Source of the DNA: an uncultured Luminiphilus sp.
GTDB lineage: Bacteria; Pseudomonadota; Gammaproteobacteria; Pseudomonadales; Halieaceae
Assembly (NCBI GenBank): GCA_905479205.1
Contig: CAJQLP010000063.1
Location: 1-37,866, forward strand
Reading direction: 5' to 3'
DNA length: 37,866 bases
The notes under the pieces were generated by a model that did no database searches, was not told where the DNA came from, and worked only from the letters and a program-made list of their open reading frames with translations. The translations under genes were made by a program, and so were the position numbers. This document shows positions 1 to 9,448 of this stretch, piece after piece. Each line of letters begins with the position of its first letter. Positions within the stretch are counted from its first letter, which is position 1.

Positions 1-2
1 CG

Positions 3-137
3 AGTGAAGTAGCTGGCAGTGCTGGTGTCGAGAATCGTCTTGGGCAGTTGGCCCTTGAGCTATATAAGGCACACCAGAGTGAGGGTAATGGCTCTCGTGA
101 TTTCTCCTCGATCGTGGAGACGATTCGCGTCTCGTAG
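3..137 (+). CDS. C-terminal fragment of a 3-hydroxyisobutyrate dehydrogenase-like (beta-hydroxyacid dehydrogenase) protein, truncated by window start
   Basis: Open frame 3 reads SEVAGSAGVENRLGQLALELYKAHQSEGNGSRDFSSIVETIRVS*, resembling the C-terminal 'LYxxxxxxGxGxxDFSSII' end of this family; not in the ORF track because its start is outside the window. Confidence 0.5.
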   Translation, partial: SEVAGSAGVENRLGQLALELYKAHQSEGNGSRDFSSIVETIRVS

Positions 138-191
138 CGTTCATCTCAAGGCTTGAGTCAGAAGGTTAGCGTACGAACGCTGTCATCAGGT

Positions 192-671
192 TTAAAAGAC
201 GTTTTCACCGCTCAGTAGAATAGGCGCTGCGTCCAACTCTTCTGCATCCATCATGGTGGCAACCCTCTCAAGGGCAGCTACTATTTGATGCTGTTCCCAG
301 GATTCAAGTCGCACGAAGCGATCGACGAAGCTATCTTGCAGAGGCTTTGGTGCACTGGCACCAAGTTCCTCGCCCTTCTCTGTCAGCGTCACAATAACGC
401 GTCTACGATCCACTGCACTGCGTTCACGGTGAACTAGTCCGTTGGCTTCGAGTCGATTGAGGATGGTTGTCACGGTCGCAAGGCTGAGGCTCACAGCTTT
501 CGCAACATCCGACACGGTAGGGTCGCGCAAGGCACCGATAGCTTGGATCACCACCAGCTGGGGTGTCGTGAGTCCTGTTCGCTTCCCGAGCTTACGGCTG
601 TACAAATCGGTCGCACGGATAATGCGCCTTAGGGATACCAGTACATGATCTTGTAGGTCGCTCATCTGCAA
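192..671 (-). CDS. MarR-family transcriptional regulator
   Basis: 159 aa; winged-helix pattern TVSDVAKAVSLSLATVTTILNRLEANGLVHRERSAVDRRRVIVTLTEKGEEL. Confidence 0.9.
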   Translation of the reverse strand: MQMSDLQDHVLVSLRRIIRATDLYSRKLGKRTGLTTPQLVVIQAIGALRDPTVSDVAKAVSLSLATVTTILNRLEANGLVHRERSAVDRRRVIVTLTEKGEELGASAPKPLQDSFVDRFVRLESWEQHQIVAALERVATMMDAEELDAAPILLSGENVF

Positions 672-674
672 TAT

Positions 675-2678
675 CTACTTCGATAATTTGGCTAGGTCCG
701 TGCCAAGAGCCTCCGACAGCTGCCCTAGCCAGGGTTCATAATTGCGCCATTGATGCTGGCCCGCATCAGTGACGGGTCGGCGCACTTGTTCTGAGCTTGG
801 CGTCTTCACAGCGCGCTCTGTTCTCCAATACTCGACACAGTCGTTTTCAAACGATAGGCCGCAAAACTCGAGTATACGCCTGACCTGACCTTCTAGGTCG
901 GCAATGATGTCCTCATTGTTTACTTGGAGTATCTGCCCGGGTAATACGGCGTCCCAGTGAGTCATCAAGTCGATGTAGTCGCGATAATAAGTGCCGATGT
1001 CGGTGAGGTCGTAACTAAATTCCTGACCTTCGGCGAATAATTGCTTGTAACCACTGAAACAGCATGCCATTGGATTGCGGCGCGCATCAATAATCTTGGC
1101 ATTGGGTAGCATCAACTTAATCAAGCCAATGTGGCGGAAGTTGTTTGGCATCTTGTCGATAAAGAAAGGTGCACCCTGCCGATGTACGGCGGTGTCCCGA
1201 ATAAAGGTTTCGCCAAAAGTGCGATAGTCATCGGGCTTGAGGGTGCTAAGAATCTCAGGATACGCGATGTCATCAGATAGTCGACGTAAGCTTTGTGCGA
1301 GCGATAAAACATTGGGCAGCTCTAGTGTACCGTCGACCTGAGAGTGGGACGCTAGTATTTGCTCGAGGAGTGTTGAGCCCGCCCTGGGCAAGCCAACAAT
1401 AAAAATTGGATCGCAGGCCAGATGGCCAGAACCATGAAATTTGTCAAAAAGGCGCTCATTACAGATGAATTTCTGCTGCTCAAACTCTTCTGTGATCTGC
1501 GCCGCACGATAGCTTGATTGGCGTTTCTTCGCCTTATTGCCGGCTTCATAGTGAGAGAAGGAGCACTGATAGTCGGCTTTGTCTTCGTAGGCTTTCCCTA
1601 AGGCGAAGTGTAAGAATATGTGGCTCGCGAAGTCGATCTGCGGGGATGCACAAAGGCTTTCCATTTGTGCGATATCGTCGTCATTAAACGCGTAAGTCTT
1701 CAAGTTGGCGAGCGCATGCCACGCCTCACCGTAGGATGCTTGGCTTGCGAGCGCGCTGCGGTAACTGGCCACAGCCTCGTCGGTCTGGCCACAGGTTTTG
1801 AGCGCATGGCCACGAGATGTCAGTGTAACGGGATCCCCCTGTGCCTGATTGAGTATCTCGTTAAATGCCTCAATCGCTTGCTCGTACTGTCCGATCTGCA
1901 TCGATTGAATGGCGAGTAGCGATCGAAATTGTAAGTTCCTTGGGTCGTTGTTGCTCAGTCGCGTTGCTCTTTTCAGCGCTTCATCGAACTGCTGTTGTTT
2001 CCCCAAAAGCTGGATGTAGTCTATGGCTACGCGGCTGTCTGTGGGCTTGAGTTCTTCCGCTGTGCTTAACAGCAAGGTGGCGTCGTCGAGCGCGCCAAAT
2101 TTGATCGCGATTTCAGCCAGCAGCCGCATGCCGTCAACGTGTGCAGGGTTTTTCTGCATAAAACGTTTGCAGAGTTCTTCAGCTTTCCCCAGGCGGCCAC
2201 GCGAGATAAGGTCCATTACGATCAGGAGAGGCGGGGGTAATGCTTTTAAGAAAGCCACTTCATCGGCTGCTTTCTGTGCAGCGTCGTGAAATCCTAGGTG
2301 TTTTAGCAGGCGAGCTTGTGCGGACCAGCTAGCGACAAGCGAAGGGTTTAGCTTGCTTGCGCGCTGATAGTCGCTAAGGGCAGCTCGCGGGTCATTTAAG
2401 CTCAATCGGACATGGCCTGACTCTTGGAGCGCTCGGCTGTGCAGCGGGTCTGAGAGAAGAAGCTGGTTAAGCGTATTAAGAGCGGCGTCAAAATGTCCAG
2501 CTGTTCTTTCGATAACGGCTCGAAAATAAAGTGCTTCTGAATTGCCTGGCGATATCCGTAACCAATCGCTGATCAGTCCTGCAGCGCGCACCTGATCACC
2601 TGCGCGGAGCGCATTTTGTATATCAGCTAAAAACTGTGCTGAATCCTGATGATCTGTTGTTTCTACGATCTGTGTCAC
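675..2678 (-). CDS. TPR-repeat sulfotransferase (N-terminal tetratricopeptide repeats, C-terminal PAPS-dependent sulfotransferase domain)
   Basis: Repeated TPR units (ALYFRAVIERTAGHFDAALNTLNQLLLSDP etc.) followed by 5'-PSB-like FIVGLPRAGSTLLEQILASHSQV. Track ORF begins at 2729, but a GTG at 2678 preceded by AGGAA is preferred because a terminator-like hairpin lies at 2694-2718. Confidence 0.85.
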   Translation of the reverse strand: MTQIVETTDHQDSAQFLADIQNALRAGDQVRAAGLISDWLRISPGNSEALYFRAVIERTAGHFDAALNTLNQLLLSDPLHSRALQESGHVRLSLNDPRAALSDYQRASKLNPSLVASWSAQARLLKHLGFHDAAQKAADEVAFLKALPPPLLIVMDLISRGRLGKAEELCKRFMQKNPAHVDGMRLLAEIAIKFGALDDATLLLSTAEELKPTDSRVAIDYIQLLGKQQQFDEALKRATRLSNNDPRNLQFRSLLAIQSMQIGQYEQAIEAFNEILNQAQGDPVTLTSRGHALKTCGQTDEAVASYRSALASQASYGEAWHALANLKTYAFNDDDIAQMESLCASPQIDFASHIFLHFALGKAYEDKADYQCSFSHYEAGNKAKKRQSSYRAAQITEEFEQQKFICNERLFDKFHGSGHLACDPIFIVGLPRAGSTLLEQILASHSQVDGTLELPNVLSLAQSLRRLSDDIAYPEILSTLKPDDYRTFGETFIRDTAVHRQGAPFFIDKMPNNFRHIGLIKLMLPNAKIIDARRNPMACCFSGYKQLFAEGQEFSYDLTDIGTYYRDYIDLMTHWDAVLPGQILQVNNEDIIADLEGQVRRILEFCGLSFENDCVEYWRTERAVKTPSSEQVRRPVTDAGQHQWRNYEPWLGQLSEALGTDLAKLSK

Positions 2679-2693
2679 TTGGTTTCCTGGGAC

Positions 2694-2718
2694 AAAAAAA
2701 TACCCCGTTGCCGGGGCA
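2694..2718 (-). terminator. Intrinsic terminator of the upstream TBDR gene
   Basis: Minus strand TGCCCCG-GCAA-CGGGGTA followed by T7. Confidence 0.75.
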
Positions 2719-2740
2719 TTGTTATCCAAAAGCCAGCTGT

Positions 2741-5359
2741 TTAGAAGCTTAAGCTAAAGCGTGCACCCATCGTTCGTGGGCGAGCATAGGTGACACGCTC
2801 GCGATCGTTGACGTAGTTGCGTGCGATCTCTGCGCGTTCATCGGTCGCATTGTCAACAAACACTTCTAGGGTCCACTCTTCATTACGGACCCCTGCAGAT
2901 AGGCCGAGCATCGACCAAGAGTCTATGACATCTCGGTTAATGAGAATGATGTCGCTGTAAGATTCATCGGAATAGGTGCCATTACCCTGGACGTGAGCGG
3001 TCAGCTCGCCCATTGGCCACTCATAACGCGCGGTAACACTTAACTGCATTTCTGGCGCATAGGCGAGAGATAAACCTTCCTGAACGTCATCGGTTGGCGT
3101 AAGTACTTCTTTTATCTCAGTATCGAGGAACGAGAAGCCGCCCGAGATAGTCAGGCCCGCGATCTTGGGTAGCCAAGTGATATCACCCTCAAGGCCCATA
3201 ATCTCAGCATTTGCCGCGTTATCGGAGAAGAACAAGTTAGTGATACTTGGATCGAAAATGGTAGTTTGTAGATTATCGATATCAGCGAAGAATGCTGCGC
3301 CATTGAAACGCAGCGTGCCGTCAAGCAAATCGGCTTTCCAGCCAAACTCGTAGTTGGTTAAGTCGTCGGTTTCAAGCGCGTAGGGAACTGAGTAAGTTCC
3401 ACCGTTTGCGAGTGCGGTGCTGGCACCACCGGGACGGTTTAACAAGCCCGGACGGAAGCCTTCGGAGTAGGTCGCATAGACCATAACGTCATCGTTTAGG
3501 CGGTACTGACCAGTAAACTTATAGATTTGACCATCAGCTTTAGCCACGTCGGGAGCTTGCAGCGCCGCTTTCACGCGAGCAGGCGTGTTTGGATCGTCTA
3601 GGTCAGCGAGTGTGTATGTGGTTTGTCCAGTAAATTCACAGACGCCCGCGTTACGGTCGGTATATTGTCCGTCACCGTTGTAAAGATCGGAAATATCAGT
3701 GCCATAGACATTACAATCTGGCTGGAAACTATTGAAGAATGAGCCATTAGCACTTCCTTCGAGATCCACTTCAATATCATAGTGACGCACGCCGGCGATT
3801 AAAGTCAGGTTGTCGGCTACGTCAAAGCTGACCTCACCGAAGAAACCCAGTTGGCGGTCAGTTCTGAGAACGTCGTTGCGGAAAATGGTGTCTTCCGGGA
3901 ACGGACCGTCTTCAGAGGTAAACCCAGTAGTGTACGGGAAGTTCGGTGCAAAGCCCCTAGAGCCAAACGTCAGCGCTTTGGTGTTGGACGGGTAACTAAA
4001 GTCATTTCTCTCTTGCAACTCTAGGTCGCTATAGAAGGCGCCGACTGTTGCGCGCAGTTTTTTGCTCGCATCGGTAGAAAGTCGAAATTCGTGCGTTTGC
4101 ACCTCGGTCTCAGAATGCGATGTCACGTATAAGTCGGGTTCGTAACAGGTTCCCGACGGGGCTGCGCCGCCAGGGTAGGTTACCGATGAGTCGCAGATGT
4201 AATAGGGAAGGTATTGGCCCACAAATAAATAGTCAGTGTACTCGACAATTTGGTCACTTTCGCGCTTGGTAAATGCGCCAGTATAGACAACGTCGAGGCT
4301 ACCAATGCGACCTTCTAAGGTCCATGCAGTATTGTCGAAACCATCCTTTAAGGTTGAATCCGTGTAGGTTTGTATTTCAAGATCTCCAAGGTTTGGGTCG
4401 GCATAAAAGACGCCGTCGGCCTCAAGGTCCTGTGTGGTATGGGCGACCAATAGGCTCCAGTCTGGGGAAATGTCATAGCGCAAGCTAATCCGCGCACCTT
4501 GATAGTTGCTGTCGTTGAAGTCTTCTTCGACCAAATCGCGATTGTCAGCGGCTAGAAATGTAACGCCACTCAGATCTGCGTTGGCTTGGAAGCCTTGGCG
4601 GCGTGCGCTAACGGGAACGCCATTTGATCGCGCTGTACCCGCTGATCGGAATCGCGCACTTTCGCTGGCATCGATTTGCCCGGCGACGTTATCGATATAG
4701 CCACCCATTTCGTCGGTGTAAGCCACCGCGCGAATCGCCAAGTTATCGCTGATCGCCCAGTTGCCCATAACTTCAAAGTTATAGTTACCCGCTCCGTCCG
4801 ACATCGTAGACGCGCCAGCTTTTATTTTTCCATAGCTGCCCGTTACATCGGGTTTATTGGTAATCAAGCGTACCGTGCCGGCCTGTGAACTAGCGCCAAA
4901 CAGCGTGCCTTGTGGCCCGGAAAGGACTTCGACTCGCTGCAGGTCAGCCGTGTAAACATCAAGGTTTCTGCCGGGCTGAGAGAGGGGTTGTTCGTCTAAG
5001 TAAAACGCCACGTTAGGTGCAATACCTGCAACGCCTGCGGTTGTTAGGTTGGGTGTAGTTGAAGCTACCCCGCGGATATAAACAGTATTCTGCCCGGGTC
5101 CGCTGCCGCCAGCTGTGACGCCGGGTAGTTGAATGAGGTAATCCTCAAAATTCTGAATGCCCAGTTGTTCCAGTCGATCCGATGTGAGGGCTTTGACAGT
5201 AACTGCGATGTCTTGAACGCTTTCTGAGCGCTTGGTGGCGGTTACTACAACCTCCTCAAGCTGCTGAGCCAGCACGCTTTGGGTTGCTAAAGCCGGTAAG
5301 AGCGCGGAGCCAATTGCAGTTGCTAAGTGGCGGCGTTTGAAGAACGTGGGATTTTTCAT
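2741..5359 (-). CDS. TonB-dependent outer-membrane receptor
   Basis: 872 aa; signal peptide, TonB box/plug LEEVVVTATKRSESVQDIAVTVKAL, VEVLSGPQGTLFGASSQAGTVRLITNKP, C-terminal beta-barrel ending in ...RFSLSF. Confidence 0.95.
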   Translation of the reverse strand: MKNPTFFKRRHLATAIGSALLPALATQSVLAQQLEEVVVTATKRSESVQDIAVTVKALTSDRLEQLGIQNFEDYLIQLPGVTAGGSGPGQNTVYIRGVASTTPNLTTAGVAGIAPNVAFYLDEQPLSQPGRNLDVYTADLQRVEVLSGPQGTLFGASSQAGTVRLITNKPDVTGSYGKIKAGASTMSDGAGNYNFEVMGNWAISDNLAIRAVAYTDEMGGYIDNVAGQIDASESARFRSAGTARSNGVPVSARRQGFQANADLSGVTFLAADNRDLVEEDFNDSNYQGARISLRYDISPDWSLLVAHTTQDLEADGVFYADPNLGDLEIQTYTDSTLKDGFDNTAWTLEGRIGSLDVVYTGAFTKRESDQIVEYTDYLFVGQYLPYYICDSSVTYPGGAAPSGTCYEPDLYVTSHSETEVQTHEFRLSTDASKKLRATVGAFYSDLELQERNDFSYPSNTKALTFGSRGFAPNFPYTTGFTSEDGPFPEDTIFRNDVLRTDRQLGFFGEVSFDVADNLTLIAGVRHYDIEVDLEGSANGSFFNSFQPDCNVYGTDISDLYNGDGQYTDRNAGVCEFTGQTTYTLADLDDPNTPARVKAALQAPDVAKADGQIYKFTGQYRLNDDVMVYATYSEGFRPGLLNRPGGASTALANGGTYSVPYALETDDLTNYEFGWKADLLDGTLRFNGAAFFADIDNLQTTIFDPSITNLFFSDNAANAEIMGLEGDITWLPKIAGLTISGGFSFLDTEIKEVLTPTDDVQEGLSLAYAPEMQLSVTARYEWPMGELTAHVQGNGTYSDESYSDIILINRDVIDSWSMLGLSAGVRNEEWTLEVFVDNATDERAEIARNYVNDRERVTYARPRTMGARFSLSF

Positions 5360-5428
5360 CGAGACTCCATGAAGGGGTGAGTGATCATCTAAAGGTTAGA
5401 GAACATCATTTTAACTCAAAGTATTAAA

Positions 5429-5455
5429 TATGGCTATTACCCGAATTTGGCCATA
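5429..5455. promoter_or_regulatory. Dyad TATGGC-N15-GCCATA in the TBDR/BCCT divergent intergenic region
   Basis: 6-bp perfect arms, centre-to-centre 21 bp, in AT-rich intergenic DNA. Confidence 0.4.
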
Positions 5456-5530
5456 AAAATGACTGTTATAAACCAATAAACCATTAGGCCACATAGTTAT
5501 TTTGTTCTGATATGGATTCTACTATAGGGG

Positions 5531-5536
5531 TATAAT
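5531..5536 (+). promoter_or_regulatory. Possible -10 element TATAAT for the BCCT gene
   Basis: Perfect TATAAT directly 5' of the track's GTG start; no good -35 seen at 17 bp. Confidence 0.35.
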
Positions 5537-5563
5537 GTGGCAAATTGCGCAATTAGAGCTGCT

Positions 5564-7537
5564 ATGTCATCCCTCAATACTCGTCACTGGGTCATAGACC
5601 CTGCGGTTTTTATCCCCGCTATTACCATTCTTTTGTCTAGCGTTTTGTTTGTTGGCTTTTTCCCCGACGCATCAGACGTTGTTCTTGATACTCTTCAATC
5701 AGGAATCGTTACCTACGCGAGCTGGTTCTATGTGTTGGTGGTCGGGACGGTGCTTATCGTGGTGTTTATTATTGCGTTATCGCGGCATGGGGATATCAAG
5801 CTAGGCCCTGATCACTCAGAGCCCGCTTATGGCTTTATTTCTTGGTTTGCGATGTTATTTGCTGCCGGTATGGGTATCGGCTTGATGTTTTTCGGGGTCG
5901 CAGAGCCCGTGATGCATTATTTGGCGCCACCCATTGGTGAGGGTGGCACGCTTAAAGCCGCCTCAGAGGCTATGAAGCTCACCTACTTCCACTGGGGTTT
6001 CCATGCGTGGGCAATCTATGCAGCTGTTGCGCTGGTCCTAGCCTACTTTGCTTATCGTCATTCGCTACCACTGACACTACGGTCCGCCTTCTATCCGTTA
6101 ATTGGTGAGCGCATCTACGGACCGTTGGGTGCGACAATCGATGTCTTTGCGATTGTCTGCACGACCTGCGGTATTTCGGCGAGCCTCGGATATGGCGTGC
6201 TTCAGATTAACGCGGGTCTCAACTATCTGTTCGATGTGCCCGTCAGCGAGACGGTGCAAATTGGGTTGATTATGTGCACCATGATTGTCGCCGGTGTGTC
6301 GGTAGTCTTGGGACTGGATGCCGGTATCAAGCGCCTGTCAGAGCTCAACATCGTATTGGCGGTCTTGCTGCTTGCCGGCGTATTGATCGCAGGCCCCACG
6401 ATTTTGCTGCTATCGGGAACGGTTCAGACTTTTGGGGCTTATCTCGCCGATGTTGTACCTAAAACATTCAATCTGTATGTCTACAATCCTACGGATTGGT
6501 TGGGTGGGTGGACGATACTGTATTGGGGCTGGTGGATTAGTTGGGCGCCTTTCGTCGGTATTTTTATTGCGCGCATCTCGCGCGGGCGAACCATTCGCGA
6601 ATTCTTATTGGGCGTGACCTTGGTACCGACAGCGTTCATCGTTTTGTGGATGGGTGTTTTTGGCGGCTCGGCGATTGAGCTGATCAGTAACGGTGGGTTT
6701 ACCTCGCTCGGGGGGGCGGTACAGGAAAATCAGGCCATGGCGCTCTTTAAGTTTCTCGACTACTTACCAGGGACAGAAATTCTTTCGCTGCTTTGTCTGG
6801 CGATGATTGTGATTTTTTTCGTCACCTCTGCGGACAGCGGTGCGATGGTTCTGAATATGTTGAGTGCTGGGGGTGAAGACAATACCCCTGTTGCGCAGCG
6901 TATTCTTTGGACTGCAATTATCGCTGCGATCTCATCGGTGTTGCTGTTAGCCGGTGGATTGGGCGCTTTACAAACCGCTGCCATCGCGAGTGCATTACCG
7001 TTTTCGCTAGCCATACTTGGCGCATTATGGGGCTTTTGGCGCGCGCTTATTGTGGACAGCGCGAAACGCGAGAGCGTGGGGGTCCATCCTCCTGCGGCCA
7101 TCGAGGCTAGTAATTGGCGAGAACGCTTGGGCAACTTGCTGGAATACCCTGGCGACTCATCAGTCCAAACTTTTCTCCGAGAGGATGTATTCAAGGCGAT
7201 GCACAGTTTTGCTGGTGAAGTGAATCGGCATGGCGTACAGGCTAAGGTGAGTAACCATATCAGCGAGCGAGGCGCGCTGCGGTTAGAAGTTTTCCATGGC
7301 GATGAAATTGATTTCGTCTACGAGGTCAATTTGAAGAGCCACCCTATGCCTGATCAATCATTGGGTAAGAAGCCAATGGATGAGATGAATACAAGCGAGC
7401 TGTTTTACCGCGCAGAGGTTCATCTGTTAGAAGGTGGCCAGGACTACGATATTATGGGCTGGACGCAAGAGCAGGTGGTAGTCGATATCTTGACCCAATA
7501 CGAGAACCACCTGCATTTTCTGCATACCGTTCGCTAA
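5564..7537 (+). CDS. BCCT-family (betaine/carnitine/choline-type) transporter
   Basis: Multi-TM protein with GAAGMGIGLMFFGVAEP-like motif (LFAAGMGIGLMFFGVAEPVMHY), YWGWWISWAPFVGIFIARISRGRTIREF. Start moved from the track GTG (5537) to ATG 5564. Confidence 0.92.
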   Translation: MSSLNTRHWVIDPAVFIPAITILLSSVLFVGFFPDASDVVLDTLQSGIVTYASWFYVLVVGTVLIVVFIIALSRHGDIKLGPDHSEPAYGFISWFAMLFAAGMGIGLMFFGVAEPVMHYLAPPIGEGGTLKAASEAMKLTYFHWGFHAWAIYAAVALVLAYFAYRHSLPLTLRSAFYPLIGERIYGPLGATIDVFAIVCTTCGISASLGYGVLQINAGLNYLFDVPVSETVQIGLIMCTMIVAGVSVVLGLDAGIKRLSELNIVLAVLLLAGVLIAGPTILLLSGTVQTFGAYLADVVPKTFNLYVYNPTDWLGGWTILYWGWWISWAPFVGIFIARISRGRTIREFLLGVTLVPTAFIVLWMGVFGGSAIELISNGGFTSLGGAVQENQAMALFKFLDYLPGTEILSLLCLAMIVIFFVTSADSGAMVLNMLSAGGEDNTPVAQRILWTAIIAAISSVLLLAGGLGALQTAAIASALPFSLAILGALWGFWRALIVDSAKRESVGVHPPAAIEASNWRERLGNLLEYPGDSSVQTFLREDVFKAMHSFAGEVNRHGVQAKVSNHISERGALRLEVFHGDEIDFVYEVNLKSHPMPDQSLGKKPMDEMNTSELFYRAEVHLLEGGQDYDIMGWTQEQVVVDILTQYENHLHFLHTVR

Positions 7538-7550
7538 TAACTATTACCTA

Positions 7551-8375
7551 TTACTGAACTATTTCGATCTCAGTAATAGGCGCTTTGGCTCGGCTTGGAT
7601 TGAGCTTATTCATGCTCGGAATCATTGTATTAAGCGCTGCTTGGCGATTCTCGGGTGCCGGATGAGTGCTCAAAAACGCAGGGGGGCGGTCCTCACTCAA
7701 ATCGCCCATTTTTTGCCATAGCGTCACCGCAGCCTCAGGGTCGTAGCCTGCTCGGGTCGCCAGCTCCATGCCGATCTGATCAGCTTCTGATTCCGCAGTG
7801 CGGCTATTGGGTAATTCCAGCGCCAGTTTGGCTGCAATCGCGGCGCCGGCCATAGCAATTCCGTTATTGTCTGAGGCGGCACCCACCGCGATAACGCCAA
7901 TACTGGTTGCCATTGCTCGAGACATCCGCTCTGCCGTGTGGTTAGCTAGTGCATGGGAGATTTCGTGGCCCATGATTTGAGCGAACTCATCGTCGGTTAG
8001 CTTTAGCTGATCAAACAAGCCCGTGTAAACCGCCATTCGCCCGCCCGCCATACACCATGCGTTGACCGTTTCACTGTCATCGATAATGGCCACGCTCCAC
8101 TTCCAGTCGTTGCTACCGGGAAATGATTGCTCTGCGACAGTGACTAGTCGTCCCGTAATACGCGCTACGCGCCCCATGATCTCTGGATCCGTGACGAGTT
8201 TGTTTTCATCGTCGAGTGATTTAACGGTACTCAAGTAAGCGGTTTCTGACTCAATAATTGCTGATTCGGGAGAGATAAGTAGAAATTGACTTCGGCCGGT
8301 CGGGCTCGTTGCGCATGACAACAAACTGCCGGCGAGTAGGCACACTGCAATGTTGCGTATAATGCTTTTTATCAT
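7551..8375 (-). CDS. M48-family metalloprotease, predicted lipoprotein
   Basis: HExxH motif in IMGHEISHALANHTAERMSRA; lipobox LLAGSLLSC; E-rich third ligand region AESEADQIGMELATRAGYDP. Confidence 0.92.
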   Translation of the reverse strand: MIKSIIRNIAVCLLAGSLLSCATSPTGRSQFLLISPESAIIESETAYLSTVKSLDDENKLVTDPEIMGRVARITGRLVTVAEQSFPGSNDWKWSVAIIDDSETVNAWCMAGGRMAVYTGLFDQLKLTDDEFAQIMGHEISHALANHTAERMSRAMATSIGVIAVGAASDNNGIAMAGAAIAAKLALELPNSRTAESEADQIGMELATRAGYDPEAAVTLWQKMGDLSEDRPPAFLSTHPAPENRQAALNTMIPSMNKLNPSRAKAPITEIEIVQ

Positions 8376-8443
8376 AGCCAGTTACCTCCTTGTGAAAGCG
8401 TCTAATTCTCTCGGCACACGGTGAAGCTTGTGACAGCGGCTAA

Positions 8444-9448
8444 CTAGCCTGGATCCGATTCAGCGCCCGCCGAGGTACGTAGCAGGCCTCGATACACCCC
8501 TCGAGCATTCGATTCGCCGCTAATCACTTTGTAAACATCCTGCGTGATGGGCATGGTCAAGCCATGCTCACGAGCGAGTTCCATGATCGTGGGGGCGCTC
8601 TTCACACCTTCGGCAACCATGTGCATGCTCGCGATAATGTCGTCTATGGAGCGTCCTTTGGCCAATTCAATGCCTACATGCCTATTGCGGCTCTGGGGGC
8701 TTGTGCATGTGGCGATCATGTCGCCCATCCCGGCAAGCCCTGCAAAGGTTTCTGCTTTACCCCCGAGTGCCGTGCCTAGGCGTGTCATTTCCGCCAAACC
8801 TCGGGTAATCAGCGCGGCCCGTGTATTATCGCCAGCGCCGAATCCGTCACCCATTCCAACGGCGATAGCGACGATATTTTTAAACACGCCGCCTAGCTCA
8901 CAGCCAATGGCGTCTGGGTTGGTATAGACTCGAAACAAGCCCACGTTCATCAGTGGTTGCAGCCATTCAGCGGGTGCAGGGTCATCCAGTGCCAATACGC
9001 TTGCAGCCGCTTGCCCGGCCATAATTTCCTTGGCTAAGTTTGGACCTGTCAGTACACCTGCGGGATGATCAGGGGCGAGTTCCCTGCAGATCTCAGTCAT
9101 TCGCAGCTTTGTACCGCGCTCCAATCCTTTTGTCAGGCTAATGATCGGAGCGCCTGGGGTGAGGTCATCGACAACGTCCATGAGAACATCGCGGAAACTA
9201 TTTGAGGGTACTCCCATGATGACCGCTTCAGCGCCTTGCACGGCAAATTGCAGATCAGCGGTTGCGGTAAGGTCAGCATGAAGTGCGAGCTCGCCGAGGT
9301 AGCGAGAATTTCGATGCTCTTCGTTAACCTCTTTTACCGTATCGCTATTTCTAGCCCAAAGCGTTACGCAAGCATTACGGCTTAGGATCGAGGCGACGGT
9401 TGTTCCCCAGCTACCGCCGCCGATGACAGCTATTTTAGATTTTGCCAC
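8444..9448 (-). CDS. gpsA: NAD(P)H-dependent glycerol-3-phosphate dehydrogenase
   Basis: KIAVIGGGSWGTTVASILSRNACVTLWAR; ISLTKGLERGTKLRMTEI; GPNLAKEIMAGQAAASVLA; GLAGMGDMIATCTSPQSRN. Confidence 0.96.
   Translation of the reverse strand: MAKSKIAVIGGGSWGTTVASILSRNACVTLWARNSDTVKEVNEEHRNSRYLGELALHADLTATADLQFAVQGAEAVIMGVPSNSFRDVLMDVVDDLTPGAPIISLTKGLERGTKLRMTEICRELAPDHPAGVLTGPNLAKEIMAGQAAASVLALDDPAPAEWLQPLMNVGLFRVYTNPDAIGCELGGVFKNIVAIAVGMGDGFGAGDNTRAALITRGLAEMTRLGTALGGKAETFAGLAGMGDMIATCTSPQSRNRHVGIELAKGRSIDDIIASMHMVAEGVKSAPTIMELAREHGLTMPITQDVYKVISGESNARGVYRGLLRTSAGAESDPG

Noticed and set aside
6760-7194. 144-aa minus ORF
   Set aside because: Antisense within the BCCT transporter gene
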